64,000 nucleotides of DNA from Meghimatium bilineatum (taxonomy: Eukaryota > Mollusca > Gastropoda > Stylommatophora > Philomycidae). The first letter of the stretch is position 1. Every line of letters begins with the position of its first letter. Both the position numbers and the translations under genes were made by a program. The notes under the pieces are model-generated. The model was given only the letters and a program-made list of their open reading frames with translations, did no database searches and was not told the origin of the DNA. The DNA is taken from positions 13,743,316 through 13,807,315 of the forward strand of contig CM067317.1 of the NCBI GenBank assembly GCA_034231615.1, given 5' to 3'. Of the stretch, positions 55,630-64,000 are shown in pieces.

Positions 55630-55985
55630 ATGTTGATCTACTGTCCAGGTCATGCTAGGGTCAGGGGAAAGAAAGAGCCGATGTGTTGGATGGTAAAGCA
55701 TTGATGAATGGCACCGAGATAAGAATAGACAGGATTGAATTAATTAAAGCAGTCAAGTATGGATACCCTACGAGAAGACGGAGAGGAGGTCGAAAGAGAA
55801 AATGTACATATTCAGAGAATGGTAGAAATGGGAGTAACTAGAGGCGATAGGAGAAAGTGCTCCCTCTCCGGAAATATCAGAAGAATGCGTAATCAGTAAT
55901 TGACTGGGATACTGAGCGTATACACTTTTAGATGGCTGACGGAACGGCAAGCAGAGCATATATGGGAATACTCCCAGTGATGTGA
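55630..55985 (+). pseudogene. RNase H and C-terminus of a LINE, plus strand
   Basis: YCPGHARVRGKERADVLDG carries the RNase H motif with its Asp, followed by NGTEIRIDRIELIKAV. Frame breaks precede a decayed C-terminus ERQAEHIWEYSQ. Closest in-window relative is 25237-25470. Confidence 0.78.
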
Positions 55986-56264
55986 CGCTTGTTCCTAATC
56001 AAGAATAAAGAATAACCCGCTAACATCACCATCCCTATCTCCCAGCTGTTCGGTCCACTCTTGATTGGTTTATTTGGTCAGTTTAAATCTAATTTAAATA
56101 GCTTCTCTATATCACATTTCTGCAGCATATGCGCTAAAGATGTGTATGGGTTCCTTTCGATCTAACTTACTATGACGACTATTATTATTATCAAATAAAA
56201 TAATTGTAAATGGCATACGATATGTACGAAACTGTCTTCAACTGTATTCTTATCAATGTCTCTG
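55986..56264. other. Upstream flank of the CADPS exon
   Basis: About 280 bp free of recognisable transposons immediately upstream of the NRF-1-like site. No TATA box is evident. The transcription start is unknown. Confidence 0.5.
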
Positions 56265-56276
56265 TGCGCATGCGCG
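56265..56276 (+). promoter_or_regulatory. NRF-1/EWG-type palindromic motif
   Basis: TGCGCATGCGCG fits the NRF-1 consensus YGCGCAYGCGCR at every position. It lies 121 bp upstream of the CADPS start codon, in a locally CpG-containing spot of an otherwise AT-rich window, a usual place for this core-promoter element. Binding is inferred from the motif alone. Confidence 0.65.
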
Positions 56277-56290
56277 GGCCGAAGTTAATA

Positions 56291-56395
56291 ATGTCTGTCA
56301 GTGTTTGTTTTACGACAGCAAAAATAATAAACATTTACACGCATTTGTTAAAGATTAACTCCGCAAATATTTTTGGATTTTTACAAATCAGATAA
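56291..56395 (+). CDS. Possible upstream ORF of CADPS
   Basis: ATG at 56291 opens a 34-codon frame (starting [11 protein letters not shown]) that stops at TAA 56393-56395, leaving one base before the main ATG at 56397. An in-frame ATG further upstream at 56210 exists if transcription starts earlier. It has no domain character; if transcribed it would act by position (termination and re-initiation), not as a protein. Whether the mRNA includes it is unknown. Confidence 0.4.
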   Translation: MSVSVCFTTAKIINIYTHLLKINSANIFGFLQIR

Positions 56396-56396
56396 C

Positions 56397-57197
56397 ATGC
56401 TTGATCCGTCGTCTAGTGAGGAAGAATCAGACAATGGTACCATCGAAGATGCCGATGAAAATTCAGATGTGCTCAGCCTTCCCAGTGCAGAGCAGAGAAG
56501 TTTGTCTGCTAGTGGCGATAACTTAAGTGTTGTTAGTGTTGTTGGTGTTCATTCTCGGTCAAATAGTATCAGACCGTCAAGTCCTAGTCCATCTTTGGTT
56601 AGTGACAGGGATAAAATAGATGATACGGATAAATGTGAAAGGGAAGAGGAGGAAAGAAGAAAACGTTTACAGTTATATGTGTTCGTTATGCGATGTATTG
56701 CATACCCGTTCAATGCAAAGCAGCCAACAGATTTAGCTAGACGCCAAACGAAAGTAACAAAAGCTCAACTTCAAACAATAAAGGAACGTTTCCATGCATT
56801 TTTAAATGGTGAAACCCACATTGTAGCAGATGAGGCGTTCACAAATGCTGTACAAAGTTATTATGAAGTCTTCTTGAAAAGTGACAGGGTTGCAAATATG
56901 GTTCGCAGTGGTGGCTGCTCTGCCAATGATTTCAGAGAGGTATTTAAAAATAACATTGAAAAACGTGTTAGAAGTCTACCAGAAATTGATGGCTTAAGTA
57001 AAGAAACTGTTCTTAGTTCGTGGATGGCAAAATATGATGCAATATACAGAGGTGATGAAGATCCGAGGAAACAGCCTCAAAGGATCTCTACAGCAGCATC
57101 AGAGTTGATTCTCAGCAAGGAACAGTTATATGAGATGTTTCAGAATATTTTGAATGTCAAGAAATATGAACATCAGATCCTGTACAATGCTTGTCAG
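56397..57197 (+). CDS. CADPS: Calcium-dependent secretion activator, first coding exon (CADPS/CAPS)
   Basis: Encodes residues 1-267 of CAPS, the cytosolic, membrane-associated factor that primes dense-core vesicles for Ca2+-triggered exocytosis and binds PIP2 and SNAREs (UNC-31 in nematodes, Cadps in flies). The start [11 protein letters not shown] is the family's conserved N-terminus and sits after AAC with A at -3, a good start context. Residues 12-89 are an acidic, serine-rich, poorly conserved linker. From about residue 90 conservation becomes very high: [94 protein letters not shown] and the exon end at NACQ. The donor CAG|GTAAAG at 57198 leaves phase 0; read-through stops five codons later. 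The C2, PH and MUN domains must be encoded by exons beyond this window. No frameshift or missing block is visible, so the gene is probably functional. Confidence 0.97.
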
Positions 57198-57203
57198 GTA
57201 AAG
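57198..57203 (+). other. CADPS: Splice donor of CADPS exon 1
   Basis: CAG|GTAAAG. In vertebrate CADPS the protein continues after the corresponding NACQ residues with further conserved sequence that is absent here, which supports an intron at this point. The intron continues to the end of the window (at least 6.8 kb). Confidence 0.93.
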
Positions 57204-57762
57204 CACTGTAATTAGAAAAATATAATTGTTAAAATTTCAGGCAAATACATGACTGAAACAAATAATGTAAAAATATTAATTGCAACACATTATTAGTGAT
57301 TGAAATGTTTTAATGTGCAGTAATGTGAATTTAGCAAAGTTAATTATAGTCTACATATTTTAGGTATGAGGTTTGTTTCTTATAATGTTATACAGTAGGC
57401 CTATATCATTATTGACTTCACCAGTTCTAATATCAGTATTTGTAGCTTCCAGATGGACATGTTTCAGAATTTCTATTGCTTTAATCTGGACATCTGTAAT
57501 TTACCTCTGCATGAAGTCTGTGCCAAAACATTTCATGCTTTAATCTTTTCCTGCTGACCATCTAACCTGGTAAAACAATGTGTTTTCTCTGTTCTGGTCA
57601 AATGTCTTACTCAGACACATGGGGAAGACAGCTGATTCTGTGGGTTTTTTTAAATCACACCCAGAGAGCCAAAGCAATTTGCCATTTTTTCTTGAGTCAA
57701 AAGTTAACTGCATTGGACTTTCAACATCATCTATCTCTTGCCTTGGAGATGCACTATGATCA
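57204..57762. other. CADPS intron 1, anonymous part
   Basis: No repeat family recognised. AT-rich. Confidence 0.5.
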
Positions 57763-58550
57763 TCATCATCAGGTGTCATGCCGGCTGGCGTAGGTGATCA
57801 TGGCTCTCCACAGCTCTCTCTCCAGTATAATGTATCAAGATCATTGTTGTTTCCCTGCAATGCCAGGTTGTCAAACTGTCTAATATTTGTTATCATGTTG
57901 TTGGTCTCTGTTGCCTTCAATCTTGCCTGTTGTGACTATGTTCTCCAAACCTCCCTGTCTCATGAAGTGCCCAAAAATTAAGATTGTCTTTTTCTTATAT
58001 TATTGATTAAGGTTTGTTTCACAATTAAATATTTCAGCACCTCCACATTCATTTTTCTGGCAGTCCATGGTATTATCAGCATTCTTCTAAAGAACCACAT
58101 CTCTGTTTCCTCTAATTTCCCACTTTCCAGTTTGTTTATTGTCCAAGACGCAGATCCATATGTTGGTATAGGAGTTATATAGCACTGCAGAACTCTTTCT
58201 CACCTGTAATGACAAGGTCATATTACACAATATATTTTGCATTTTTTCGGAATGTTGTTTTTGCCTGTCCTATTCTGTTTCTTATTTCTGTTGAACCTCT
58301 TCCATCTGCTGTAATCGTTGTACCTAAATATATGAATTGGTGAACCTGTTTTAATACTATATCATTAACTTTGATCTTGCAAGGTGTGGTATTTTGTTTC
58401 TTTGAAATAACCATTACCTCTGTTTTCTTTATATTTAGGAAGAAGCATTTCTCTTTACTTTCTGTGACTACTACATTAATTAAATCTTGAAGGTCTTCCT
58501 CACTTTTTGCAATCAGAACAGTGTCATCCATATATCTCAAATCCACACTC
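57763..58550 (-). mobile_element. RTE LINE fragment, antisense in CADPS intron 1
   Basis: Same family as 13169-14756. 3' end at a (GAT)n tail (57763). Motifs on the minus strand: DLRYMDDTVLIAKSEEDL (YADD changed to YMDD), FLNIKKTEVMVIS, HQFIYLGTTITADGRG, MWFFRRMLIIPW-type block near 58090, and HFMRQGGLENIVT-type block near 57940. Frame breaks are present. Confidence 0.88.
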
Positions 58551-58584
58551 TGATAAACGTATATATTCCATCTATGTTGTTTCT

Positions 58585-58660
58585 TTTCTAATTATGTTTC
58601 TGCCTACCTCTTGTTTGCTCACCAGCCCTTAACTTTAATTTCAAGTCATGTCTTCATTAT
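58585..58660 (-). repeat. Short RTE LINE remnant of the 31142-31795 family
   Basis: 'ctgcctacctcttgtttgct' and 'caagtcatgtcttcatta' match the C-terminal codons at 31255-31345. Confidence 0.6.
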
Positions 58661-58984
58661 TCTGTGGTATAAAAGTTATTTGGAAATATATGGTATCAGT
58701 GAACAATTGAAATAGACAAACGTCAACCTCCAAAATAGTTGATTATATAATGAGAAGCAAAACCAACATGCCGCAGGAATCATTAGCATACACACCCTTC
58801 AATATCTATTTGGGAGAATAAGTATTTATGGGGCATAACTAAAATAATAAAACAGTTTATATTTATATAAGTGCATGTTGATATGTGTAAATATGAGTCA
58901 GTTTCAGTGTTTTTTGCCAAAAAATATTTCAATCTGGCAACAAGCCATATATTTTTCATTTTTGTCAGAAATGGTTAACAGAGT
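58661..58984. other. Nothing recognised
   Basis: Intronic AT-rich sequence. Confidence 0.45.
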
Positions 58985-59085
58985 TTGTTTTGTCATGATT
59001 TTGTTGTTTCTGTCATGATTTTGTTGTTTCTGTCATGATTTTGTTGTTTCTGTCATGATTTTGTTGTTTCTGTCATGATTTTGAT
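58985..59085. repeat. 20-bp minisatellite, about five copies
   Basis: 'gtcatgattttgttgtttct' repeated without change. Confidence 0.96.
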
Positions 59086-59284
59086 TAAAATCACAAGATT
59101 GCCTGTAACATAAATAACTATCCTTAGTCACTTTTTAACATCCTGCTTGTTAGAGAAAGTAGTGGTTCCATTCTTTCTTTCACAATCTGGAACTTTGGAT
59201 AACACTAATAATTTATTTACATATGTACTGTCAAAGTTGAATCATTTGCGTCATTGGTTCTAATAAAATGATGCAATGCATCAC

Positions 59285-59360
59285 CATTATTTGTATTACA
59301 TCCTGCAGGAAATATTTTAGGACCTGCTACAAGAGAGATCTAGAAGGAGTTTGAGAATGG
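59285..59360 (+). repeat. Q2 3'-end fragment
   Basis: 'attacatcctgcaggaaata' and 'ctacaagagagatctagaag' match the Q2 3' block. Confidence 0.65.
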
Positions 59361-59454
59361 TCACTTAATTAAAAAAATATTTTTTACATAGGTATCTATA
59401 TATTTTTTTTCCGAACTGTGCCATGTTGTTTACAAGTGCATTATTTAGAGATCC

Positions 59455-59530
59455 CATTAATTTCTCTTAAAGCTATGAAGTTTTTTGCTGTGAATGGTGC
59501 TCTTGGTAGGCGGTGTGCAGTTTGTTGAAT
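59455..59530 (+). repeat. S3 SINE body fragment
   Basis: 'gtgctcttggtaggcggtgt' and the preceding 'gctatgaagttttttgctg' match the S3 body in sense orientation. It adjoins the 3' end of the LINE that follows. Confidence 0.6.
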
Positions 59531-59746
59531 GGAACAGAGTAGTAGGTATTAGGTCTGCTGATTATCCTCTTCGCACACTGGATACGTCCATAGGTGCTCA
59601 GATTTTTGCTTCAGTAAATCTTTCAGGGTATAATGGATGATGGTTCTGGTTCTATGTTGGTTCACTGCTCTTTTTGAGATCTTTGTCAGGGGTTCTGTAT
59701 GGGCCATGCCCATCTTTACTCCTGATTCCCGCATTCTTGATATTGA

Positions 59747-59893
59747 CTTCTTCAGCGTTCATTCTCAAACTCCCGCTGGATCTCTCTTTTAGCAGGACTA
59801 CTAGACCTCCAGAAGGATGTAGTCCAGAGAATGGAATGCGTTGTGTCGCTGTTTTATTTGCGCCAATGGCCCAACATATCTGTCTTCGGCGGA
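59747..59893 (-). repeat. Q2 retroposon nested in the LINE
   Basis: Minus-strand Q2 copy bounded by the 9-bp repeat tgatattga at 59738-59746 and 59894-59902. It separates the RNase H from the C-terminal zinc-type codons of the LINE. Confidence 0.88.
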
Positions 59894-60076
59894 TGATATT
59901 GATTATGCTCATTCAACTCAAAATCCTCCCGAGCGTGAGGACTCACGAAGAGCAATGAGTATGTCTGCTTAGTCCATAGGCTGACCATCTGTTTTGGTGG
60001 CAAGGCTAGCTAATTGGTCGGCTCGTTCATTTCCCTCCACGCCCGCGTGTCTGGGGACAAAGATAAGCATGAGTTT

Positions 60077-60334
60077 TCATAGTGATGCCCGTATTTTAGC
60101 TCTCTCTAATGACTCCACCCATTCACTGTGTACAGCACCTGTTTTCACTTTCTGAATCATTTTCAGTGAGTCACTTAATATGCACGCATGGGAATAGACT
60201 TGTGATCCCAGCCAGTTGAGCGACTGCGTTACAGCGAATACTACCATTGTTAGGCTGCTTGTTGTTGCGGTAAAGGCACCACTGGCTTTGTGTACAATTC
60301 TTCCTTTTGATCTGGCAGTAAGGCCCACGCGCAT
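60077..60334 (-). pseudogene. LINE RNase H segment
   Basis: TMVVFAVTQSLNWLGSQ (the usual catalytic Glu replaced, here VVF instead of MEI) and ACILSDSLKMIQKVK (Asp kept). It continues from the post-RT frame at 60250-61035 through a frameshift near 60260-60330. Confidence 0.78.
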
Positions 60335-61035
60335 CCGTGGTGACGGATGACAGACCTGTCTGTGTAAATCACAACATCTATGTCATCGGTATTCTCGCAT
60401 ATTAGTGCCATGACCTCAGCATCCATGCTCACGGGGCTGTGTTCCCTACATTCTCTATTGAGTGTAAGGACAGAATTAAATGCCACTTGAAAGACCGTAG
60501 GAATAGGTGTCCATTCCACGGCAGGAGTTATATCTTTTGGGGCGCAGATATGTTTAAAGGTTTCCTCGGCACGACTCATCCACGATTTGCCTCTCTTGAG
60601 CCTGCTTCCCTTCACGTGAGGAAGTTCGCTGTGTAGGTGTTGGTCTATGTCAGAACTTACTCTGATTTGTGCATGGACACGCCACATATCAATTCTATGA
60701 GATATGCTCAGAAAATCAAGGGGAAATCTCATAGCCACACAGGGTGTGTCCCTTGTGTAACCAAGGATGATCCGCATCTCTTCATTTTGGATTCTCTCCA
60801 GCCTTTCAATCTGTATGTGGCTGTCAGTGATAGTGACACCTGCATATTTAATGGCAGGGAGGACAAAAGACACATTTAAAATTACGAACTGTGATTGTTT
60901 AGTGTCAGCCACTGCTATCACTCTCAAAGCTGAAAGTCCTTTGCGGGCCTTAGCGATAACATGATCAAAGTGTTCTTGGAAACACAGACTACGATAAAAT
61001 CGCATGAGGCACACATTGTACCCTCTCATCTCCAC
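60250..61035 (-). pseudogene. LINE post-RT region and start of RNase H, open 261 codons
   Basis: A long open frame with RT connection motifs: HFDHVIAKARKGLSALRVIA, LPAIKYAGVTITDSH, QIERLERIQNEEMRIILGYT, then the acidic linker, and VVIYTDRSV, the first RNase H motif (TDGS changed to TDRS, Asp kept). The long open length in an otherwise broken element suggests moderate age. Confidence 0.82.
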
Positions 61036-61187
61036 CGTCGGTATCGCTGAATTTATGATGTGATTGTTAAGAGAACCTAGTCACCGCAGCCTTCTATTGG
61101 TTGATCAGTGCCCGAATCATCACACCAGGAAGCAATACGGTCGAGCTCATTCTGCAGTGATCCGACAGTTTCTGTTCTATTCCTTCC

Positions 61188-61561
61188 CTATCTGTATATC
61201 AGAATGTCATCCGCAGAAGACAGTGTTCTACTTCTTCCGTCAAACTGCTGCTGTGTGATTGCCACGGTGTAGAGATTGAATAATACGCGTGAGAGGGAAG
61301 ATCTCTGTGGAAGTCCAGGGCATATTGTTATGGGTTTAGATGTCCAACAACTGCACCTAAGAGCCATCTTCCTCTTGAGCAACACCGCTGATATCCATCT
61401 GACGATGAAACGGTCAACATTAAAGAGCAAGAACATGTTGATGAGGTATTGAACGGCACTCTATTATGCGCGTCCTCCAAGTCCATCACGATAGCACGCG
61501 TTTCCAGACCTGCGTGGAAGCCCTCGAATACATTGCAGGTGAAAACAGCAAAACTCGGCAT
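61188..61561 (-). pseudogene. LINE reverse transcriptase core, frameshifted
   Basis: Two overlapping frames carry AIVMDLEDAHNRVPFNT (motif A), CPGLPQRSSLSRVLFNLYTV (motif B, with QGS-P changed) and SSADDILIYR (motif C; ADD kept, F/Y replaced by S). The switch of frames lies near 61430. Confidence 0.8.
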
Positions 61562-61689
61562 TGCGCCGAGTACATACAGGAGAACCCAAGTTCAATGAAA
61601 TCAATCCTCTGCGCCCTTTGAACTCTGTTTTGTATTAATTCCATAAACTTTTAATGTGATGATGATGAAATAATCTCTAGCAGGCAGCA

Positions 61690-62500
61690 CTTGATGGCCT
61701 ATAGCTTTTCTGACAAAAGCAAGGGTTCTTCTTGTGTTGTGTAACTGAGGCAGCACCTGGTCTAATTTTCAGTTTTTCTTAAAGGCATGGTTGTATAAAG
61801 AGGATGTTTATAGACACATGTTTAGTCCCTATAGGGAGGCATTCCAGTGTGCCAGTATTATCACATCCTGTCAGGAATACAGTCATAACTTCTGGGCCAA
61901 CTATTTCAACATTCATTTTTGTTGACACATCTGCATGCAGTGATGGTACATTTGGCATTTTCTGTCACCTAGGATTCTGCCACAGAAGGATAAAGGTGCA
62001 ATGTCTGCTTGCCTGAATCTTTTCATCATTCCATAGGAATTATTTGATAGAAGACAAAAGTAAGAAGTTGAGATAAGATGTGGCAATTACTTTTTTTTTT
62101 GTACAGGTGACATATTGTTAGTCAATTCCCCAATTTTTTTAGCAGTTTCTGCAGCATGTCTGAAAAGAAGACAGTGGCCTTATTCTTTGCACCCTGAAGT
62201 AGAATTCCAGGCCCCAGTTACCAAATATGTGAAACTTTTATTATAAAGTTGTTAGTAAAGTAGTAATTGCCTGTCCATCATCTCTGACAATTTGAGGATA
62301 TAAGGAAAGTTGTTCTACTATTAGTTTTAATGAATGATTACCGGGTAATATCTCTATTTGTTTTAGTACTCTGATGAAATGGGGATTCATTTTGGGGCCT
62401 AAGGCTAGGTCAGGATCAGCTAATCCAAGTCCATATACCACCTCCAAATGATGGCTTTTGTAGCATTCTCCATCATTGCATTCTAGCTAAGTGAATAAAG
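61690..62500 (-). pseudogene. Unrecognised decayed coding sequence, antisense in intron 1
   Basis: Minus-strand translation is protein-like over about 800 bp but hops frames. From its 5' side: ECNDGECYKSHHLEVVYGLG (62420-62480), LADPDLALGPKMNPHFIRVL (about 62360-62420), KQIEILPGNHSLKLIVEQLS, IVRDDGQAITTLL (62241-62290), stop; then GPGILLQGAKNKATVFFSDM (about 62165-62220); then ENAKCTITACRCVNK (about 61915-61960); then VEIVGPEVMTVFLTGCDNTG and LECLPIGTKHVSINI (61805-61905); then QLHNTRRTLAFVRKAIGHQV (about 61690-61750). A good acceptor-like 'ttctttaatctttattcacttag' context precedes 62488. I do not recognise the family; a decayed transposon ORF or a pseudogene are both possible. Confidence 0.45.
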
Positions 62501-62517
62501 ATTAAAGAGAAGAAAAT

Positions 62518-62602
62518 ATGCAATGCTGAAAGCAGATGTGTTTGACCAAAAGCTGCAGATACTGCACCCTTGCTGTAAACTACATCATAGCATAGTAAAC
62601 AA
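62518..62602 (+). repeat. Q1 fragment
   Basis: 'gcagatgtgtttgaccaaaa' and 'cccttgctgtaaactacatc' match the middle of Q1. Confidence 0.6.
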
Positions 62603-63060
62603 CCAGAAAAAAAGGATAAATTTGTCCTCTTATAATGCGTCTACAAACTCATAAACAAAGGCATAATTCTAACTGAATTTCATATGTAACAAATGGTCAC
62701 CGTGACTTGTGGATGAACAATATCATGTAACAAATGATTCACAAGGGAGCAATATATCTTCCTTTGCATCTTTTAATATTAGATAAGAGATGTACACTAG
62801 TTAAGATATAAAAGAAGGCCCACTAAAAGCATAATTCTATAGAAAATAAAGAATATTCTCATCTTTCTAAAACGTTGAATGAACTGAAGTGCAGCATGAA
62901 GAATGAATTAATTCTTCATATTGTGTACCATGTGGTCAATTAAAATAAGAAAAATATATTAATTTTATTTTATTAAAATTTTGTGAGATTAAATACAGTT
63001 AATATAGTAAATACAATTTAATGAGATTAAATTTCACCATATTTAATTTATGAGATTAAA
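62603..63060. other. Nothing recognised
   Basis: Very AT-rich intronic sequence. Confidence 0.45.
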
Positions 63061-63062
63061 TA

Positions 63063-63241
63063 CAGTGGAACCCCTCTATAGCACATCCTTTTATAACAGA
63101 TTTTTCTATTTAACCCATTTAAAAATTCCTAATTACCAGTATATTTATTCTTTATTGTTTATACTGTACAAGTATATAGCAAATTTCTGTTATTACATAA
63201 ATATTTTGTCAGTCATAAGTTGTTATAATGGAATTTGACTG
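63063..63241. mobile_element. pogo/Tigger-like MITE
   Basis: 179-bp element with imperfect terminal inverted repeats: CAGTGGAACCCCTCTATA at the left end and the reverse complement of TTATAATGGAATTTGACTG at the right end. It is flanked by TA on both sides (63061-63062 and 63242-63243), the target duplication expected of the Tc1/mariner/pogo superfamily. It has no transposase. Confidence 0.78.
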
Positions 63242-63357
63242 TAGTAGTTTTAGGCGTAGCTGGAGGAGACATCAGACTGATTAGAAATATACTGCATTAA
63301 TAAGATATGAGAGTAGCTACTCATATTGAAATGAAATGAGTAAGACAAGAGTGTATT

Positions 63358-63715
63358 TTATCAATCAATCAAGTGCCATGATGAGTGGCACAAGCGAAGT
63401 TTTGTCTTTTGTGTTGTTAATAAGTTCAGTTGGTGACTTCTTTTTGTGCTACAGTGACAAGCCATCCAGAAAGTTCTCTCTTTGTATTTCTTTGTTTCTT
63501 CTCCCCTTGATCTTTCTTGTGGTTACTAAATCTTCTTCCTTTCTCATCACATACCCTAAAATTATTGATTGTTTGTTTATAATTTTCATTATAATTTGTC
63601 GTTTTACTCCAGAATCTCTGACAACTTCTATATTAGTTTTCTTGGCTGTTCATGGAATTTCCCTCATTCTTCTTAGAAACCACATCTCAGTTACCTCCAA
63701 CTTATCTGCATTTTA
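63358..63715 (-). mobile_element. RTE LINE 3' fragment, minus strand
   Basis: 3' end at a (TTGA)n tail (63356-63370), 'gagtggcacaagcgaag' onward matches 54088-54480 of the related copy. Encodes the post-RT C-terminus with frame breaks. Confidence 0.8.
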
Positions 63716-64000
63716 TCACCCAACCTATTTATCATGTACACACAATTTAAAAAACAAAACAGAAGGGGTTCCAGGGCTCAAGATTAATAAAAATAGGGAT
63801 TTCAGGGCTCAAGATTAATGGAAAAATAATAAACAATCTACACTATGCAGGTGACATGATCCTCTTGACAGAAAGTGAACAGATGCTACAAAGAGACTAA
63901 TAGATCAAATAGACAAATCAGGCAGATTATGGAGTAGATTGACAAACAACACTGTTACCTGTAATGTATATCATAATTGACAAAAGATGTTTAGGGTGAT
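63716..64000 (+). pseudogene. LINE RT fragment running off the window
   Basis: SPNLFIMYTQFKKQN (motif B relic, 63716-63760), then after a frameshift NNLHYAGDMILLTESEQML (YADD changed to YAGD, about 63832-63890) and DKSGRLWSRLTNN. The phrase 'cagggctcaagattaat' is duplicated at 63772 and 63804. It is truncated by the window end and lies head to head with the RTE copy at 63358-63715. Confidence 0.75.

Larger units (their letters stand above)
59545..61610 (-). mobile_element. RNase H-bearing LINE, antisense in CADPS intron 1, with Q2 nested
   Basis: A 2-kb minus-strand LINE. From its 5' side: VMDLEDAHNRVP (motif A relic) and CPGLPQRSSLSRVLFNLY with ADDILIY (RT, 61190-61340), the long post-RT ORF (60250-61035), RNase H, and a C-terminus SEHLWTYPVCEEDNQQT at 59549-59620. 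It is inactivated by several frameshifts and by the Q2 copy at 59747-59893 (target-site duplication tgatattga). Similar in layout to 49993-50722. Confidence 0.87.

Noticed and set aside
58520-58530. YMDD motif suggesting a retroviral reverse transcriptase
   Set aside because: Surrounding codons match the RTE LINE at 13169-14756 exactly in order; the Met is a mutation of the YADD Ala.

Overview
This looks like a repeat-dense, AT-rich stretch of an invertebrate animal nuclear genome. One host gene start is clearly recognisable: a first coding exon with a textbook splice donor, encoding the N-terminus of the calcium-dependent secretion activator (CADPS/CAPS, UNC-31 family), at 56397-57197 on the + strand. 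Its sequence fits a bilaterian invertebrate. The abundance of RTE-type LINEs, tRNA-derived SINEs and short retroposons would suit a lophotrochozoan such as a mollusc (a cephalopod is possible), but that is inference; nothing here fixes the species.

Layout. Positions 1-56260 hold no host gene I can support. They are layers of transposable-element debris: RTE-clade LINEs (near full length at 2605-5795 minus; 11648-12841 minus; 13169-14756 plus with an open reverse transcriptase frame; 31142-31795 minus; 35632-36247 plus; 54088-55625 minus), LINEs carrying RNase H (49993-50722, 55630-55985, and fragments near 25.2, 42.4 and 44.2 kb), a LINE with a C-terminal zinc finger (36595-37330), another LINE endonuclease (32800-34620), tRNA-derived SINEs, and two related short retroposon families with (GAA)n tails, here called Q1 (about 280 bp) and Q2 (about 165 bp). 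Many insertions keep readable target-site duplications, so their order can be reconstructed. A further family, here called F, has a core close to GTGACCAACGAAAATCACGG and recurs about a dozen times.

The host gene. CADPS exon 1 is preceded by a perfect 12-bp NRF-1/EWG-type palindrome (56265-56276) and a short upstream ORF that stops one base before the main ATG. The exon ends in phase 0 at CAG|GTAAAG. The rest of the window (57198-64000) is its first intron, filled mostly with antisense LINE fragments, one large RNase H LINE (59545-61610 minus), a pogo/Tigger-like MITE (63063-63241) and an unrecognised decayed coding stretch (about 61690-62500 minus).

The most unusual signals are two long near-perfect inverted repeats (89-nt arms at 23903-24113; 64-nt arms at 51379-51540), a perfectly uniform array of 28 copies of a 14-mer (23383-23774), three minisatellites grown out of LINE coding sequence (64 bp x6, 68 bp x11, 45 bp x4), triple-nested insertions, and an open RTE ORF whose ATG comes from the target-site duplication and whose RT fingers were removed by an in-frame deletion. 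I found no CRISPR array, operon, rRNA or functional tRNA gene, and nothing I would call a new enzymatic system.
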